Assembly: GCF_030159255.1 (NCBI RefSeq)
Contig: NZ_BSCT01000007.1
Coordinates: 186,001 to 250,000, forward strand
Length of the DNA stretch: 64,000 nt
From: Bradyrhizobium sp. SSBR45G
Lineage (GTDB): Bacteria; Pseudomonadota; Alphaproteobacteria; Rhizobiales; Xanthobacteraceae
Direction of reading: 5' to 3'
A program made the position numbers and the translations under genes. This document shows positions 24,658 through 32,147 of the stretch, piece after piece (the first letter of the stretch is position 1; every line of letters begins with the position of its first letter). The notes below the pieces were generated by a model. The model worked only from the letters and a program-made list of their open reading frames with translations, did not search any database and was not told the DNA's origin.

Positions 24658-25452
24658 TCAGTTCGGCCCGTCTGTCTGCTGCCGTATGTAGTCCTGGATC
24701 AGGCCCGGCAGACCACCAGCAGGTACTCGAACGCCGATCGGATCAGATGGGTCAGGGCCGATGATCGAGGCGATCAGACCCGGAAGGCCACCGGGAGCGG
24801 CGGCGCTGGCATCGGCGAAAGCGGCGCCTGACGACGCGGGGTCCGGCTCGAGAGCCCCCCGCTTTCCCGGCACCGACGGCCCGCGCGGCGCACCGGCCGG
24901 ACCGACAGGCACCCGGGTGATCGTTGCCGCATAATCGCCGAAGCCCGGTGACGGCGCCGTCCAGGGTGCAGCATCACCGCTTGGCGCCGTGAACTTCAGC
25001 GGATTTCCGTTGAACGACCGCGCGATCCGCGGGTCCTGTCTGGTCGCGATCAGCCGGCCGGAGCTGAGCGCATCCAGAATGAGGTCCTGGATCTGCTCCC
25101 GTGGAAGGTTGTTCTTCCTGGCGTAGTCGGCGATGTTGCGGCCGGCCTGATTATTATACAGGTCCTTGAATGTATCCCACGCCTCCGGCGGCTGCTTGCC
25201 GAAGTAGGATTTCAGCTCACGTGCCAGCCCGAGCGCAGCCGCCTCGGTGGTCGAATGATCGTAGGCCAGATACGCGCTCGTCAACGCATGGGCAATGGCG
25301 TTCACGCTGGCTGCGCCGAGCTCGAGCGGCTTGTCCGCGGAGTCGCGCAGAACCGGATCATAGCCATGCAGCGCATTGGCGTCTGCAAGATGCTCGCTCG
25401 CCCGGCTCATGTCGTTCAGGTAGTCTTGAAAACTGAAAATCGGATCTGCCAT
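24658..25452 (-). CDS. Unknown protein inserted within the portal gene
   Basis: 264 residues from MADPIFSFQDYLNDMSRASEHLADANALHGYDPVL. The first 150 residues are helical (SVNAIAHALTSAYLAYDHSTTEAAALGLARELKSYF, REQIQDLILDALSSGRLIA) and look like a folded domain; the rest is Pro/Gly/Ala-rich with two GLPGLI repeats near the end (GGLPGLIASIIG, GGLPGLIQDYI). No family is recognised. It follows a gene for a membrane-anchored protein with an 8-bp gap, and its TGA stop is in frame with the downstream portal fragment. The layout parallels the lysozyme-like cassette at 26893-28638. Confidence 0.65.
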   Translation of the reverse strand: MADPIFSFQDYLNDMSRASEHLADANALHGYDPVLRDSADKPLELGAASVNAIAHALTSAYLAYDHSTTEAAALGLARELKSYFGKQPPEAWDTFKDLYNNQAGRNIADYARKNNLPREQIQDLILDALSSGRLIATRQDPRIARSFNGNPLKFTAPSGDAAPWTAPSPGFGDYAATITRVPVGPAGAPRGPSVPGKRGALEPDPASSGAAFADASAAAPGGLPGLIASIIGPDPSDPIGVRVPAGGLPGLIQDYIRQQTDGPN

Positions 25453-25460
25453 GATAGTCC

Positions 25461-25904
25461 CTAATGATTTCGTGCTTCGGCAACGAAAGCTCGCGCGCGA
25501 CCATCGACCATCTCGACCTGCAGCGTGATCCGCGGATTGCAGACCCATCCGGGCGCCATCACCTCAGCTTCGCGGCCGTAGAGAATGCGATAGGTCTTGT
25601 CGGCGTCGTTGATCAGAACGAGCGGCCAATACATGTCGGGATCCTGGGCCGTCGTCGGATCGAGACGCGTGTAGCCACGGCTTTCCAGATCGCCATCGCC
25701 GTGCTCACCCACGGAATGGGTGCAGGCTCGTTCAAACGCAAAATGCTGGGCAGGGTCATAGCGGCCGTTCCGAACCAGCTCGCCTGTCAGATCCGCCCGC
25801 CGGAACGCCTGATCGTCCCCGACGACCTGCAGGCCAAGACGGACCACAGGCACCAGCAAGGCCAGAACGACGATGGCAGCAAACCACTTTGCAAGTCGAA
25901 GCAC
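25461..25904 (-). CDS. Membrane-anchored or secreted protein inserted within the portal gene
   Basis: 147 residues from a GTG at 25904, chosen because GGGAG lies 6 nt upstream. A single N-terminal hydrophobic segment (AKWFAAIVVLALLVPVVRLGL, about 5-25) is followed by an extracytoplasmic-type domain (DMYWPLVLINDADKTYRILYGREAEVMAPGWVCNPRITLQVEMVDGRARAF in blocks) with two Cys residues that could form a disulphide. No family is recognised. It is translated immediately before the 264-residue protein, so the pair may act together, for example as a protein and its periplasmic partner. Confidence 0.6.
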   Translation of the reverse strand: MLRLAKWFAAIVVLALLVPVVRLGLQVVGDDQAFRRADLTGELVRNGRYDPAQHFAFERACTHSVGEHGDGDLESRGYTRLDPTTAQDPDMYWPLVLINDADKTYRILYGREAEVMAPGWVCNPRITLQVEMVDGRARAFVAEARNH

Positions 25905-26170
25905 GACGATCTCCCGACCACATCGCCCCCATCCGGCATGCCCCGGATGCGATTTCGCAGCATCGCCGGACGGCAAGGCTGCCCGCTCATCCATAAGGCG
26001 CAGCTTTCTGCGCCTTCACATCAGACTAGAACAAAAATAGAACATCCTCAAGCCGCCCAATGCTCCCGGTGTCGACAGTCGCACAGCGTCACGGCCAGCG
26101 GGTCGGTCTCTCATCTGGCGAACCATGCCGAGGCCCGCTTGACCAGCGCTTGCGAAGGCGCCCGGGCACA

Positions 26171-26761
26171 TCAGCATGAGGCCTCCCGCGAGGCTTCGGA
26201 ACGCGACGATGGACCGCTCTCCGCGCCGCGCATCGTATGCGCGACGATCCTCATGGCGCCCTCCGATTCCAGGACGGACTGCGCCAGCAGCGCAAACTGA
26301 TCCTCGGAGAGATCATAATAGGTCTCGCGGCTCTCCTCCTCGCGCTCCTCCCACCACACCTTGACGACGCCGACCTTCGACAGCAGAGCGTCCTTGATGA
26401 AGGAGTAGAGAATCATGAAGCCGGGGTTCTGCTGCATGAAGACGTGATTGACGTAGTCCGTCTCCTGCGCGGCGGCCGCCTCGTCTTCCGGGCCGACCGG
26501 CTCGAAGCGCACGACCTCGTCGGAGCCGGCGAAGATGTCCATCAGATGCGGCATCAGGCCTTCGACCGTGTCGGCGACATCGGTCGAGACGGCGCGCGAG
26601 CGTCCCTCCTGCGCCGGCATGTCCTTCCTCATGTTGCCGAGATAATAGTCCATGGCGTCGGCCCGCTGTTCGGCGAGCCGCGCGGCTGAGATGGCGGCGA
26701 GTGCGTCAGCCCTTTCAGCTGCAAGCATCGTCTTGAGGTCGGAGTTCGACATTTTCGGCAT
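26171..26761 (-). CDS. Phage portal protein, N-terminal part (split gene)
   Basis: 196 residues. RADAMDYYLGNMRKDMPAQEGRSRAVSTDVADTVEGLMPHLMDIF, QETDYVNHVFMQQNPGFMILYSFIKDALLSKVGVVKVWWEE and YYDLSEDQFALLAQSVLESEGAMRIVAHT match the first part of P22/SU10-type portals. After HTMR the sequence turns into a Ser-rich tail (GAESGPSSRSEASREASC) and stops, whereas the rest of the portal resumes 1.5 kb downstream. The break therefore lies near 26230. Whether the two parts assemble or the portal is inactive cannot be told from sequence. Confidence 0.85.
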   Translation of the reverse strand: MPKMSNSDLKTMLAAERADALAAISAARLAEQRADAMDYYLGNMRKDMPAQEGRSRAVSTDVADTVEGLMPHLMDIFAGSDEVVRFEPVGPEDEAAAAQETDYVNHVFMQQNPGFMILYSFIKDALLSKVGVVKVWWEEREEESRETYYDLSEDQFALLAQSVLESEGAMRIVAHTMRGAESGPSSRSEASREASC

Positions 26762-26892
26762 GGTCAGAACCGCATCGTTGGCATGAAGTGTTGAATGGGA
26801 CAGGCCGGCCGGCGCCGGCGCTGACGAGCGCCATTAACGGGATCGTGGCACCCGACGAGACAGCGGTCACGGCTGCTCGCAGAAGGTGGCCG

Positions 26893-28167
26893 TCAGCGCG
26901 GCGGCATCCATGGCGAACGCCGGCTGCGCGTCCCGGCCCACGCCTCCAAGCCAGGCGTTGATTCCCCGAACACCGGAAGTCCGAAGGGATCGCCCGGCAT
27001 GGCATTCCCGTCGAGCCCGCCGACCGAATCCGCGGACGAAGGCATCGGCAAGACCTGCTGATAGGGCGCGAGCGGCGCGGTGACATCGCCCAAGGATGTC
27101 CAGCTTCCGAACCGGCCGTCGAAGGGTGACGATTGGTCCATCACGGGCAGCGGATTGGTCGCAGTCCCGGGCGGTCCGGCGAGTGCTGCTGGCGGCATCT
27201 GGTCTGCGCGGCGGGAGCGTAACACGCGAATGAGAGACCTGACCGGATCCGGAGCGCCTCCACTCGCGGCGATGTCGGCCAGGTTCGACGCCTCTGCTGG
27301 CCCGCTCGGAAACAGGAGAGACGGCGATGGCGACGCTGGCTGAAACGGTTGAGCGCCGGCGACCTCCGCAGCCCTTCGTCGCGCAAGCTCACGCAAGAGC
27401 GGTGATTGCGACAGCTCGGCGGCACTGATCCCAGGGGACCCACGGCCGACACGGTCGTCGCCCCCGGCCGGAACATCGTGAGCCGTCGACGGCGCGCCAG
27501 ATTCGACCTGCTTGGGCGGCATCGCAGGTCCGCCCTCCGCGGGATCATCGGGCACGAACCACTCGTCGTTCTCCCAGGCCTTCTCGTCGAACGCACGTTT
27601 GGCATAGTAAGGCGTCGACTTGATCTGCTTGTTCATATACGTACGGTCGTGCGACAGGCCGTTGTAGAGAGAGTAGATGTTTTCGACGCTGGGATCGTCC
27701 AGCCGCTTTGCGATTCCGGCAAGCAGCTTCGCGGTCAGCTCGATGTTGTCCCGGGGACTGTGAACGTCTGATCCGGGAATGAGCTTCTGCCAGCTGGAAT
27801 CGATGTTTCCTGGCAGGATCGTACGCGCAATCACGTCGTGGTCGAGTCGAAACAACGACCTCATCGTCCGGCCCACAGCCTCCCCTGGATAGCCGTATTC
27901 GCCCCCTCTCGAGACCTCCGTGTAGATCACGGCTCTCACGAGGTCGGGATTCACCCCATGGCGCCTGGCGGCCTCGTCGATCTCCGCATCGTACTTCTTG
28001 ACTTCTTGAGCACCCCACCTGTGGTGCTGCAAAGGGCCGTTGATGGCAGGCCGCTTGTCTTTCGGAATGTCGGAGAACTTCTGGCTTTCGAATTCGAACT
28101 TGGTATCTGGCGCATCATTGAGGAGCGCCTGCTTTCTATCTTCCGCAGTTCGCAAATAGGTTGTCAT
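26893..28167 (-). CDS. Lysozyme-like/transglycosylase-like protein, candidate effector
   Basis: 424 residues. A lysozyme-like domain spans about 55-200: EIDEAARRHGVNPDLVRAVIYTEVSRGGEYGYPGEAVG, with candidate catalytic Glu in IYTEVSRG, then DNIELTAKLLAGIAKRLDDPSVENIYSLYNGLSHD and PYYAKRAFDEKAW. This pattern resembles lysozyme-like toxin domains of rhizobial polymorphic proteins. The C-terminal half is a long Pro/Ala/Ser-rich region ending in PFGLPVFGE. The ATG at 28167 directly follows the TGA of a membrane-protein gene. A role as a virion-borne or released peptidoglycan hydrolase with its own protective partner is inferred; it could also be a normal internal protein. Confidence 0.65.
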   Translation of the reverse strand: MTTYLRTAEDRKQALLNDAPDTKFEFESQKFSDIPKDKRPAINGPLQHHRWGAQEVKKYDAEIDEAARRHGVNPDLVRAVIYTEVSRGGEYGYPGEAVGRTMRSLFRLDHDVIARTILPGNIDSSWQKLIPGSDVHSPRDNIELTAKLLAGIAKRLDDPSVENIYSLYNGLSHDRTYMNKQIKSTPYYAKRAFDEKAWENDEWFVPDDPAEGGPAMPPKQVESGAPSTAHDVPAGGDDRVGRGSPGISAAELSQSPLLRELARRRAAEVAGAQPFQPASPSPSLLFPSGPAEASNLADIAASGGAPDPVRSLIRVLRSRRADQMPPAALAGPPGTATNPLPVMDQSSPFDGRFGSWTSLGDVTAPLAPYQQVLPMPSSADSVGGLDGNAMPGDPFGLPVFGESTPGLEAWAGTRSRRSPWMPPR

Positions 28168-28638
28168 TCAGTTCCTCTGGGACCGACCGTGCATGACCTT
28201 GATGAAGAGGCTTGAAACGAGAAGAATGGCGTACAACGCTGCGGCCACCGCGACGATCTGGAACGCATGCAGCGTGTAGGGACTCTCCCGCCGCCTCGGC
28301 ACGAAAAGGGACAGGAACTGCATCCATCCGCACGTATCGCAATAATAGTAGATCTCGTACCAATAGCTTTCGAGCATCAGATAGAAGTGGATGAGCGGCG
28401 CAAGAGCCGCAGGAGCAATGACCGCGAACCACCCATTCAGCCGAGCCGTCGGCTTCACACCAAACCTGTCAGAGACAGTCGCCAGGGCCAGCAGAAGGAG
28501 TGCAACCAGGTAGCCAGTCACGACGACCGCGAGCGCAAGCTGCGGAAGACTCGAAACAACCTCAAACTGGAGCGGAAACCAGACGACGAGAACGAGCGTG
28601 ACAGAGCCATACTTCAGAAGCTTGAACAGAAACCGCAT
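28168..28638 (-). CDS. Four-helix membrane protein, candidate immunity partner
   Basis: 156 residues from the ATG at 28638 with GAAGG upstream. Four hydrophobic segments are seen: about 9-30 (GSVTLVLVVWFPLQFEVVSSL), 32-52 (LALAVVVTGYLVALLLLALATV), 65-85 (GWFAVIAPAALAPLIHFYLML) and 122-145 (LHAFQIVAVAAALYAILLVSSLFI). A loop holds EIYYYCDTCGWMQFL, with a CDTC pair that could bind metal or form a disulphide. The stop codon abuts the start of the lysozyme-like gene (TGA-ATG), so the two are coupled. No known family is recognised. Membrane proteins in this position are typical of immunity proteins against periplasmic peptidoglycan hydrolases. Confidence 0.65.
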   Translation of the reverse strand: MRFLFKLLKYGSVTLVLVVWFPLQFEVVSSLPQLALAVVVTGYLVALLLLALATVSDRFGVKPTARLNGWFAVIAPAALAPLIHFYLMLESYWYEIYYYCDTCGWMQFLSLFVPRRRESPYTLHAFQIVAVAAALYAILLVSSLFIKVMHGRSQRN

Positions 28639-28815
28639 GTTGGCCTTCAAGGAGTTCGCGGCGTCTGGACCGGAAGTCGAGGGACGGATCCAGCGGTGGC
28701 GCCAGGAACAAATAAAGAACGGCAACGACTTGCAATTGTCAAGCGCTCCCGCAGACAACGACGTCAGGCGCACGTGGATCGGGAGTTTTCAATCGTTGCG
28801 CCAGACCTCAGCGCA

Positions 28816-30102
28816 TCACCGCCACCCCGCATCCTGGTATCGGATCGGCCGGTTGAAGCTCATGACGCGCCCCGGCGCCTCGTAGCAGACCGCCATCAGC
28901 CCGAGCGCGTCGGCGGCGTGTGACGACCAGTCGTGCTCGGGGCCGAGCCCGACATTGCGGGTCTCGTCCCTGCGCTCGTGATAGAAGCCGAGCGCCTCGC
29001 GGCCGGCTTCGGTCGTTGCTTCGTTGAACCAGAGCTGTGGGCCGAGCCGGCGCAGCGCCTCGATCCGCATCATCGCCGCACCCCTGCCCTGGTTCTTGAG
29101 CGGCGGTTCGACGGCGAAGCCGGCCTCGCGCAGATGATCGGCATAGCGCTTGCCCGTGACAGCGTTGGTCGCGAGCCCGTCGTGCGGAAGATAGAGAATG
29201 GCATTCTGGTAGCCCCGCGCACGCAACCAGTTGACGTGGAAGGCCAGCACCTGCCCGACCGCCTCGTAATAGTCGAGCACGCGCACCTCGTTGCCGACCC
29301 ACTGCACGATCCAGATCGTGAAGGCATCCGCCGTGGCGCCGGCGCCGCCGATGTCGATGAAGGCACGCAGCGGCAGCAGCGGATCGGCGGAGACCTTGCC
29401 GATCCGCCCGTCGCGCCTGGCCTGCGCCAGCAGCTCGGCGAAATAGGCCCCTTCGAATGCGCGCACGTAGTCGCCCTCCCAGATGTGCTCGTAGCGGTCC
29501 GGATAGAGCGTCAGGTCGAGCCGCCGCTCTTCGTCCAGCACCGTCGGAAACCACGGATTGTCGCGCCAGCTCGCCTTGACCACCACAGCGCCGTCCGGCC
29601 TGCGGCCGCGCAGAAAATCGTCGACGGCATCCGATTTGCGGCGCGGATTCCAGCTCGCCCACAGTTCGGAGCCCGGCGCTCGGATGGTCGGCCGCAGCAG
29701 CGACAGCGAGCGCGCGCTCAAGGTCTGCGCCTCGTCGATCCAGGCGATACGAAATCCCTCCAGAGACTTGATCGATTCTGCGGTGTGATCCTGCATGCCG
29801 CGGAAGATGATGAGACCGTCGCCCGGCGTCGCGATCCGGTCGCTGAACGACCGAAAGCCCTTGCCGAGGCCGAGTGCTGTGATCTTGCCCTCGATCAGCC
29901 GCTTGGACGATTGGGCCAGCGTACGCTGCGCCTCACGGATGCAGACCGCGAGCGTGCCGCGCTCGGCCTGGCAGGTCTCGACCAGCAGCTCGCCGAAGAA
30001 GTGCGACTTGCCCGACCCGCGGCCGCCGAACGCGCCCTTGTAGCGCGCAGGCCGCAGCAGCGGCTCGAACACTTTTGCGGTGGGGATCTTCAATGTCGAC
30101 AC
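28816..30102 (-). CDS. terL: Phage terminase large subunit
   Basis: 428 residues from a GTG at 30102, chosen because it follows the upstream stop and gives the usual start (STLKIPTAKVFEPLL). The ATPase domain has Walker A GGRGSGKS (about 26-33) and Walker B IAWIDEA (about 119-125). The C-terminal nuclease domain starts near FIDIGGAGATAD, with candidate metal-binding Asp at about 250, and ends with HAADALGLM. The PBSX/P22-type terminase pumps DNA into the prohead and cuts it. An in-frame ATG at 30135 would overlap the small-subunit gene. It is the second gene of the late operon. Confidence 0.92.
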   Translation of the reverse strand: MSTLKIPTAKVFEPLLRPARYKGAFGGRGSGKSHFFGELLVETCQAERGTLAVCIREAQRTLAQSSKRLIEGKITALGLGKGFRSFSDRIATPGDGLIIFRGMQDHTAESIKSLEGFRIAWIDEAQTLSARSLSLLRPTIRAPGSELWASWNPRRKSDAVDDFLRGRRPDGAVVVKASWRDNPWFPTVLDEERRLDLTLYPDRYEHIWEGDYVRAFEGAYFAELLAQARRDGRIGKVSADPLLPLRAFIDIGGAGATADAFTIWIVQWVGNEVRVLDYYEAVGQVLAFHVNWLRARGYQNAILYLPHDGLATNAVTGKRYADHLREAGFAVEPPLKNQGRGAAMMRIEALRRLGPQLWFNEATTEAGREALGFYHERRDETRNVGLGPEHDWSSHAADALGLMAVCYEAPGRVMSFNRPIRYQDAGWR

Positions 30103-30106
30103 GCGG

Positions 30107-30379
30107 TCACTCGTCGTCCTGCTGCTCGGGCTCATCGTCCCGCCCCTCCGGATGCACGATGACGCGCTCGATGCGGTGGATCAGCTCCAGCGCGCCATCC
30201 TCGCCGTTTTCGAGCGCCTGCGGCGGCTTGCCCCAGCCGCGGTCGAGGATGGCGTTGGCCGCCGAGACGCGCGCGGCATGCGTCGCCTTGGGCGAGCGCA
30301 TCACGCCGACCAGCGTGTTGATCGCCGTCTTCGTGTGTCCGCGTGCGATCGAGCGGATTTCAGTGATCGTCTTCGACAT
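30107..30379 (-). CDS. Terminase small subunit-like protein
   Basis: 90 residues from MSKTITEIRSIARGHTKTAINTLVGVM. The helical N-terminal part (SPKATHAARVSAANAILDRGWGKPPQAL) resembles DNA-binding small terminase or helix-turn-helix-like proteins that precede terL in rhizobial phage clusters. The acidic C-terminus (PEGRDDEPEQQDDE) is typical. It ends 5 bp before the terL GTG. DNA recognition for packaging is inferred from position and size. Confidence 0.7.
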   Translation of the reverse strand: MSKTITEIRSIARGHTKTAINTLVGVMRSPKATHAARVSAANAILDRGWGKPPQALENGEDGALELIHRIERVIVHPEGRDDEPEQQDDE

Positions 30380-30421
30380 GGCCACTTCCAGAATGAGGGA
30401 GGACGAATTCAGTCGGCGTCG

Positions 30422-30493
30422 TCACGACGACGCGCCGGCGACGGCGATCAAGACGAGGCCGAGCAAGGCAAGCGAGATCAGATCGGCGGTCAT
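30422..30493 (-). CDS. 23-residue hydrophobic peptide upstream of the terminase genes
   Basis: The peptide is MTADLISLALLGLVLIAVAG followed by ASS, a single membrane helix. The ATG at 30493 has AGGAG 6 nt upstream, an excellent ribosome-binding site, and the frame ends cleanly at TGA. It lies just upstream of the terminase small subunit on the same strand, so it would be the first translated unit of the late transcript. Small membrane peptides often regulate membrane proteins; nothing more specific can be said. It may also be a leader peptide. Confidence 0.4.
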   Translation of the reverse strand: MTADLISLALLGLVLIAVAGASS

Positions 30494-30828
30494 CGTCATC
30501 TCCTGATCCGATGAAAGAAGAGCGCGGCGGATCGCGGCCAACGCGATCGCTTCGGGCGCGAACCCCATCCCTCCCGCGAGGGACCGCAAGCAGGCGCGGC
30601 GACGCTCGCCACGCCCGCGGACCGCCCCGTTCGCGCGGGACGGCCAATATTCGTATGTTGCGCGTGCGCGCCCTGGCGTGCGTTGCTTCGGCCGGACGAC
30701 GTCAGCTGATCGACGAGCCGGCCCGAGGGTTTAGCCGTGGCGGCGTCGCCGGACAAACGTCCGCGAGCGATGCGCCGCCCGCCGCCGACTGCGGGATTTC
30801 GGAAAATTCGATGATGGCATCATGCCGG

Positions 30829-30848
30829 TGATTTGCCCGACGTGTCAA
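30829..30848 (-). repeat. 20-bp promoter-like repeat, copy 2
   Basis: Identical to copies 1 and 3 (minus strand TTGACACGTCGGGCAAATCA). The -10 candidate 18 nt after the -35 is CATGAT. No clear terminator follows this copy; the nearest dyad downstream is a weak GGAC-GTTT-GTCC. Confidence 0.6.
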
Positions 30849-30920
30849 ACTCGATCGACATGCGGCGGCCGAATTTTTCGGATTTCAAAAACCGCCATAC
30901 GCGTTTGTCGCCTGACAAAC

Positions 30921-30952
30921 AAAAAGCCCGCTGCCGGGTGTTCGGCGCGGGC
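30921..30952 (-). terminator. Intrinsic terminator near the prophage right edge
   Basis: A stem of GCCCGC plus GCCG paired with CGGC plus GCGGGC around a 6-nt loop, followed on the minus strand by TTTTTGTTTG. It is about 35 bp downstream of repeat copy 3 in the same direction. Confidence 0.75.
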
Positions 30953-30985
30953 TCCATGATTTTTTTGACGATAGCAAAATGCGCC

Positions 30986-31005
30986 TGATTTGCCCGACGT
31001 GTCAA
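30986..31005 (-). repeat. 20-bp promoter-like repeat, copy 3
   Basis: The third identical copy. Read on the minus strand it is followed by an intrinsic terminator about 35 bp later, the same arrangement as at copy 1, suggesting a promoter-terminator unit giving a very short RNA. Confidence 0.65.
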
Positions 31006-31082
31006 GCGCGATCGTCATGACGATCATGAGCGACGCGTGCGCGCCCGTCGGGCCGGGGTTCGTCAGCATTCGTCATCACTGA

Positions 31083-32048
31083 TCAGTTCCTGATCGCGTA
31101 GAGCGGCGTCCTCACGGTGAGCTGATAGACCGGCTTCGGCGCCCATGCGATCTGCGCCGTGATTCCGAACAGGCGGTTGTCATCGTCATCCATGCGATCG
31201 AGATCGAGCCTGATCAGCGGCTGGGTATACGACGAGATCGGCGTGATCGAAAGCAGCTGCGCGCCGCCGAACGACTGCAGGCCTGCGCGCGCGGAGACCT
31301 TCCAGTTGTTGTCCCACTGATAGAAGCCGCCGACATAGCCTGCCGTGGTGTCGCCGATCCGCGCCAGCGCCGAGTCGATCTCCGAGTGGGTATATTGAAT
31401 CCCCGCCAGCCAGCCGCGCATCTCCTCGGCGTCGAGCGCGTATTTGGCTTCGACCACGGTGTTGAAGGAGGTGGTCGCCAAGGGCGACGATGGCACCGAG
31501 CGCGTCAGCGTCGACTGCAGCGTGAGCGTCGGGAAGGCGCCGCCGTTCTGCTGATACAGATCGGCCTGAAAGCCGAGGAACCAGCCGGTGACCGCAAGCT
31601 CCGACCAGCCGGATACGCCATTGTAGGAGGTGCTGCCGGTGAAGCCGCCATACAGCGACAAGGCCTCGCCGAGATCGAACGTCAGCGGAACGTCGACGCC
31701 GAGCCCCTGGCTCGTGGGTGCCGACAGCTGCGGCCGCCCAGGCACCGCCGGACGGTCGAGCAGCTGCCGCAAGGTCGCGATCTGCGAGAGCGTTCCGAAC
31801 AGCGAGATGTCGCCGAGCCCCGTCGACAACGCAGCCCCCGGCACGTAGGCGTAGTTGGTGCGGAAGTCGATATAGAGGTTGGCGAGCCCCGACGACGAGG
31901 CCTCCTTCTCCCCATCCTTCGCATCGTCCCTCTTCGCGTCGTCGCTTGCGAAGGCGCCGCCGCTCACGACCAGCGCCATGCCTACGACCATCATGCAGCC
32001 CCACCGTCGCACCCTGCCCGCGCGCGACAACAATCCCTCTCGCACCAT
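31083..32048 (-). CDS. Outer-membrane beta-barrel-type protein, unknown
   Basis: 321 residues. An N-terminal signal peptide (RRWGCMMVVGMALVVSGGAFAS, about 14-35) is followed by an acidic Lys/Asp-rich segment and a beta-strand-rich body with alternating hydrophobic patterns (LANLYIDFRTNYAYVPGAA, EALSLYGGFTGSTSYNGVSGWSELAV, WKVSARAGLQSFGGAQLLSI) ending in YQLTVRTPLYAIRN. Composition and strand pattern suit an outer-membrane barrel or transport-like protein. No known family is recognised. It lies just outside the prophage and diverges from nothing nearby, so it is probably a chromosomal gene. Confidence 0.6.
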   Translation of the reverse strand: MVREGLLSRAGRVRRWGCMMVVGMALVVSGGAFASDDAKRDDAKDGEKEASSSGLANLYIDFRTNYAYVPGAALSTGLGDISLFGTLSQIATLRQLLDRPAVPGRPQLSAPTSQGLGVDVPLTFDLGEALSLYGGFTGSTSYNGVSGWSELAVTGWFLGFQADLYQQNGGAFPTLTLQSTLTRSVPSSPLATTSFNTVVEAKYALDAEEMRGWLAGIQYTHSEIDSALARIGDTTAGYVGGFYQWDNNWKVSARAGLQSFGGAQLLSITPISSYTQPLIRLDLDRMDDDDNRLFGITAQIAWAPKPVYQLTVRTPLYAIRN

Positions 32049-32147
32049 CTCGACCTCCCCCGCGCTCGAAACTACTCTAGCGCGAGGCGCGGCTTCAAGG
32101 GCAGATCGGTCCTTGAGGCAAATGCAGGAGGGATCGTGCGCCGGGCC

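Larger units (their letters stand above)
5555..30493. mobile_element. Podovirus-like prophage structural cluster, no integrase visible
   Basis: A run of about 30 mostly minus-strand, tightly packed or overlapping genes. It includes small terminase-like, terL, split portal, SU10-like major capsid, adaptor-like, spike, internal virion, tail-collar fibre, endolysin and holin-like genes. There is no tape measure, tail tube or sheath, which fits a short-tailed virion. No integrase, excisionase, replication gene or obvious att repeat was found between the flanking chromosomal genes, so this may be a remnant, a late-gene half of a larger element, or a domesticated cluster. Boundaries are approximate: the left edge is between the CoA-transferase and the GNAT gene, the right edge between the terminase genes and the outer-membrane-type protein. 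Confidence 0.85.
30494..31082. other. Right edge of the prophage cluster, no supported gene
   Basis: About 590 bp with two copies of the 20-bp promoter-like repeat (30829-30848, 30986-31005) and a terminator hairpin between them. Open frames here are GC-rich shadows without ribosome-binding sites. The promoter of the late operon is probably in this stretch, but no single site can be chosen. Confidence 0.5.

Noticed and set aside
22897..24831. Plus-strand frame of 644 codons opposite the portal C-terminal part
   Set aside because: His/Arg/Leu-rich antisense shadow; the portal motifs are on the other strand.
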